Both the position numbers and the translations under genes were made by a program. The notes beneath the pieces were generated by a model. That model worked only from the letters and a program-made list of their open reading frames with translations. It did not search any database and was not told the origin of the DNA. A stretch of 5,265 nt of DNA from the NCBI GenBank assembly GCA_964465155.1, contig CAYXIH010000102.1, positions 1-5,265 of the forward strand, given 5' to 3'. Each line of letters begins with the position of its first letter. The stretch's first letter is position 1. Of the stretch, positions 5,224 to 5,265 are shown in pieces. Origin of the DNA: Spiro-02 sp964465155 (GTDB lineage: Bacteria > Spirochaetota > Spirochaetia > Sphaerochaetales > Sphaerochaetaceae).

Positions 5224-5265
5224 TGAACAGCCGGCTGAGCATATCAGTGCAAATGTCTTGCTGGA
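5198..5265 (-). CDS. Probable C-terminal end of an unidentified upstream gene (partial)
   Basis: A minus-strand frame is open from the window edge to a TAG at 5200-5198, nine bases before the AOR-type ATG. The 21 complete residues end in MLSRLFIDTLCVYR. They have a plausible mix of hydrophobic and charged residues, and most codons end in G or C, like the neighbouring genes. A second frame is also open, reaching TGA at 5187-5185 and overlapping the AOR start as ATGA, but it is Cys-rich and has poorer codon use. If the first reading is right, the AOR-type gene sits in an operon behind it. The fragment is too short to assign a family, and it may be fortuitous. Confidence 0.4.
   Translation of the reverse strand, partial: QQDICTDMLSRLFIDTLCVYR

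Noticed and set aside
5223..5265. Plus-strand ATG with an AGGGTG-like sequence before it, open to the window edge
   Set aside because: Only 14 codons are visible, with no promoter and no recognisable protein character; the minus-strand reading of the same bases looks more like coding sequence.
1..5265. A previously undescribed defence, mobile or RNA-guided system
   Set aside because: No nuclease, reverse transcriptase, transposase, integrase, repeat array or toxin-antitoxin signature is visible; all main genes belong to known families.

Overview
This 5.3 kb window is gene-dense bacterial DNA with a G+C content that looks slightly above 50% by eye. It holds five well-supported protein-coding genes plus the probable tail of a sixth. 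I see no rRNA, tRNA, CRISPR array, insertion sequence or phage gene. An aldehyde:ferredoxin oxidoreductase (AOR)-type tungsten/molybdenum enzyme points to an anaerobic fermentative bacterium. A Sphaerochaeta-like spirochaete would fit the protein flavour and base composition, but that is a guess and the sequence does not settle it.

Layout from left to right. Bases 1-429 (+) are the 3' part of a ZIP-family (GufA-like) divalent metal transporter cut by the window edge. It converges on a minus-strand pair: an alpha/beta hydrolase of the lysophospholipase/monoacylglycerol lipase type (2653-1730), followed by a YihY/BrkB-type membrane protein (1733-426). The pair overlaps by ATGA and is probably one operon with translational coupling. 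A good sigma70-type promoter (TTGTCA, 17 bp, TGCTATCAT) drives it from the 163-bp intergenic region 2654-2816. That region also serves, divergently, a plus-strand YfcE-like metallophosphoesterase (2817-3377), and it contains a dyad and a direct repeat that could be operators. The phosphoesterase converges, with a 13-bp overlap, on a minus-strand AOR-family gene (5188-3365). Upstream of that gene the sequence is open to the window edge and looks like the C-terminus of another minus-strand gene (stop at 5198).

No stretch longer than 300 bases lacks a gene. The genes do not form one obvious pathway. They read as ordinary chromosomal housekeeping and accessory functions: metal uptake, lipid/ester hydrolysis with a membrane protein, phosphodiester hydrolysis and redox.

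The most interesting element is the AOR homologue. It keeps the iron-sulfur cysteines and the N-terminal pterin-binding architecture. It lacks the family's usual PEYE glutamate, the histidine after the DxRG segment and the C-terminal RGWD tail, so its chemistry may differ from classical AORs. A triple CCAATAG element at the convergent 3' ends and the shared-stop CTAG junction are smaller points.
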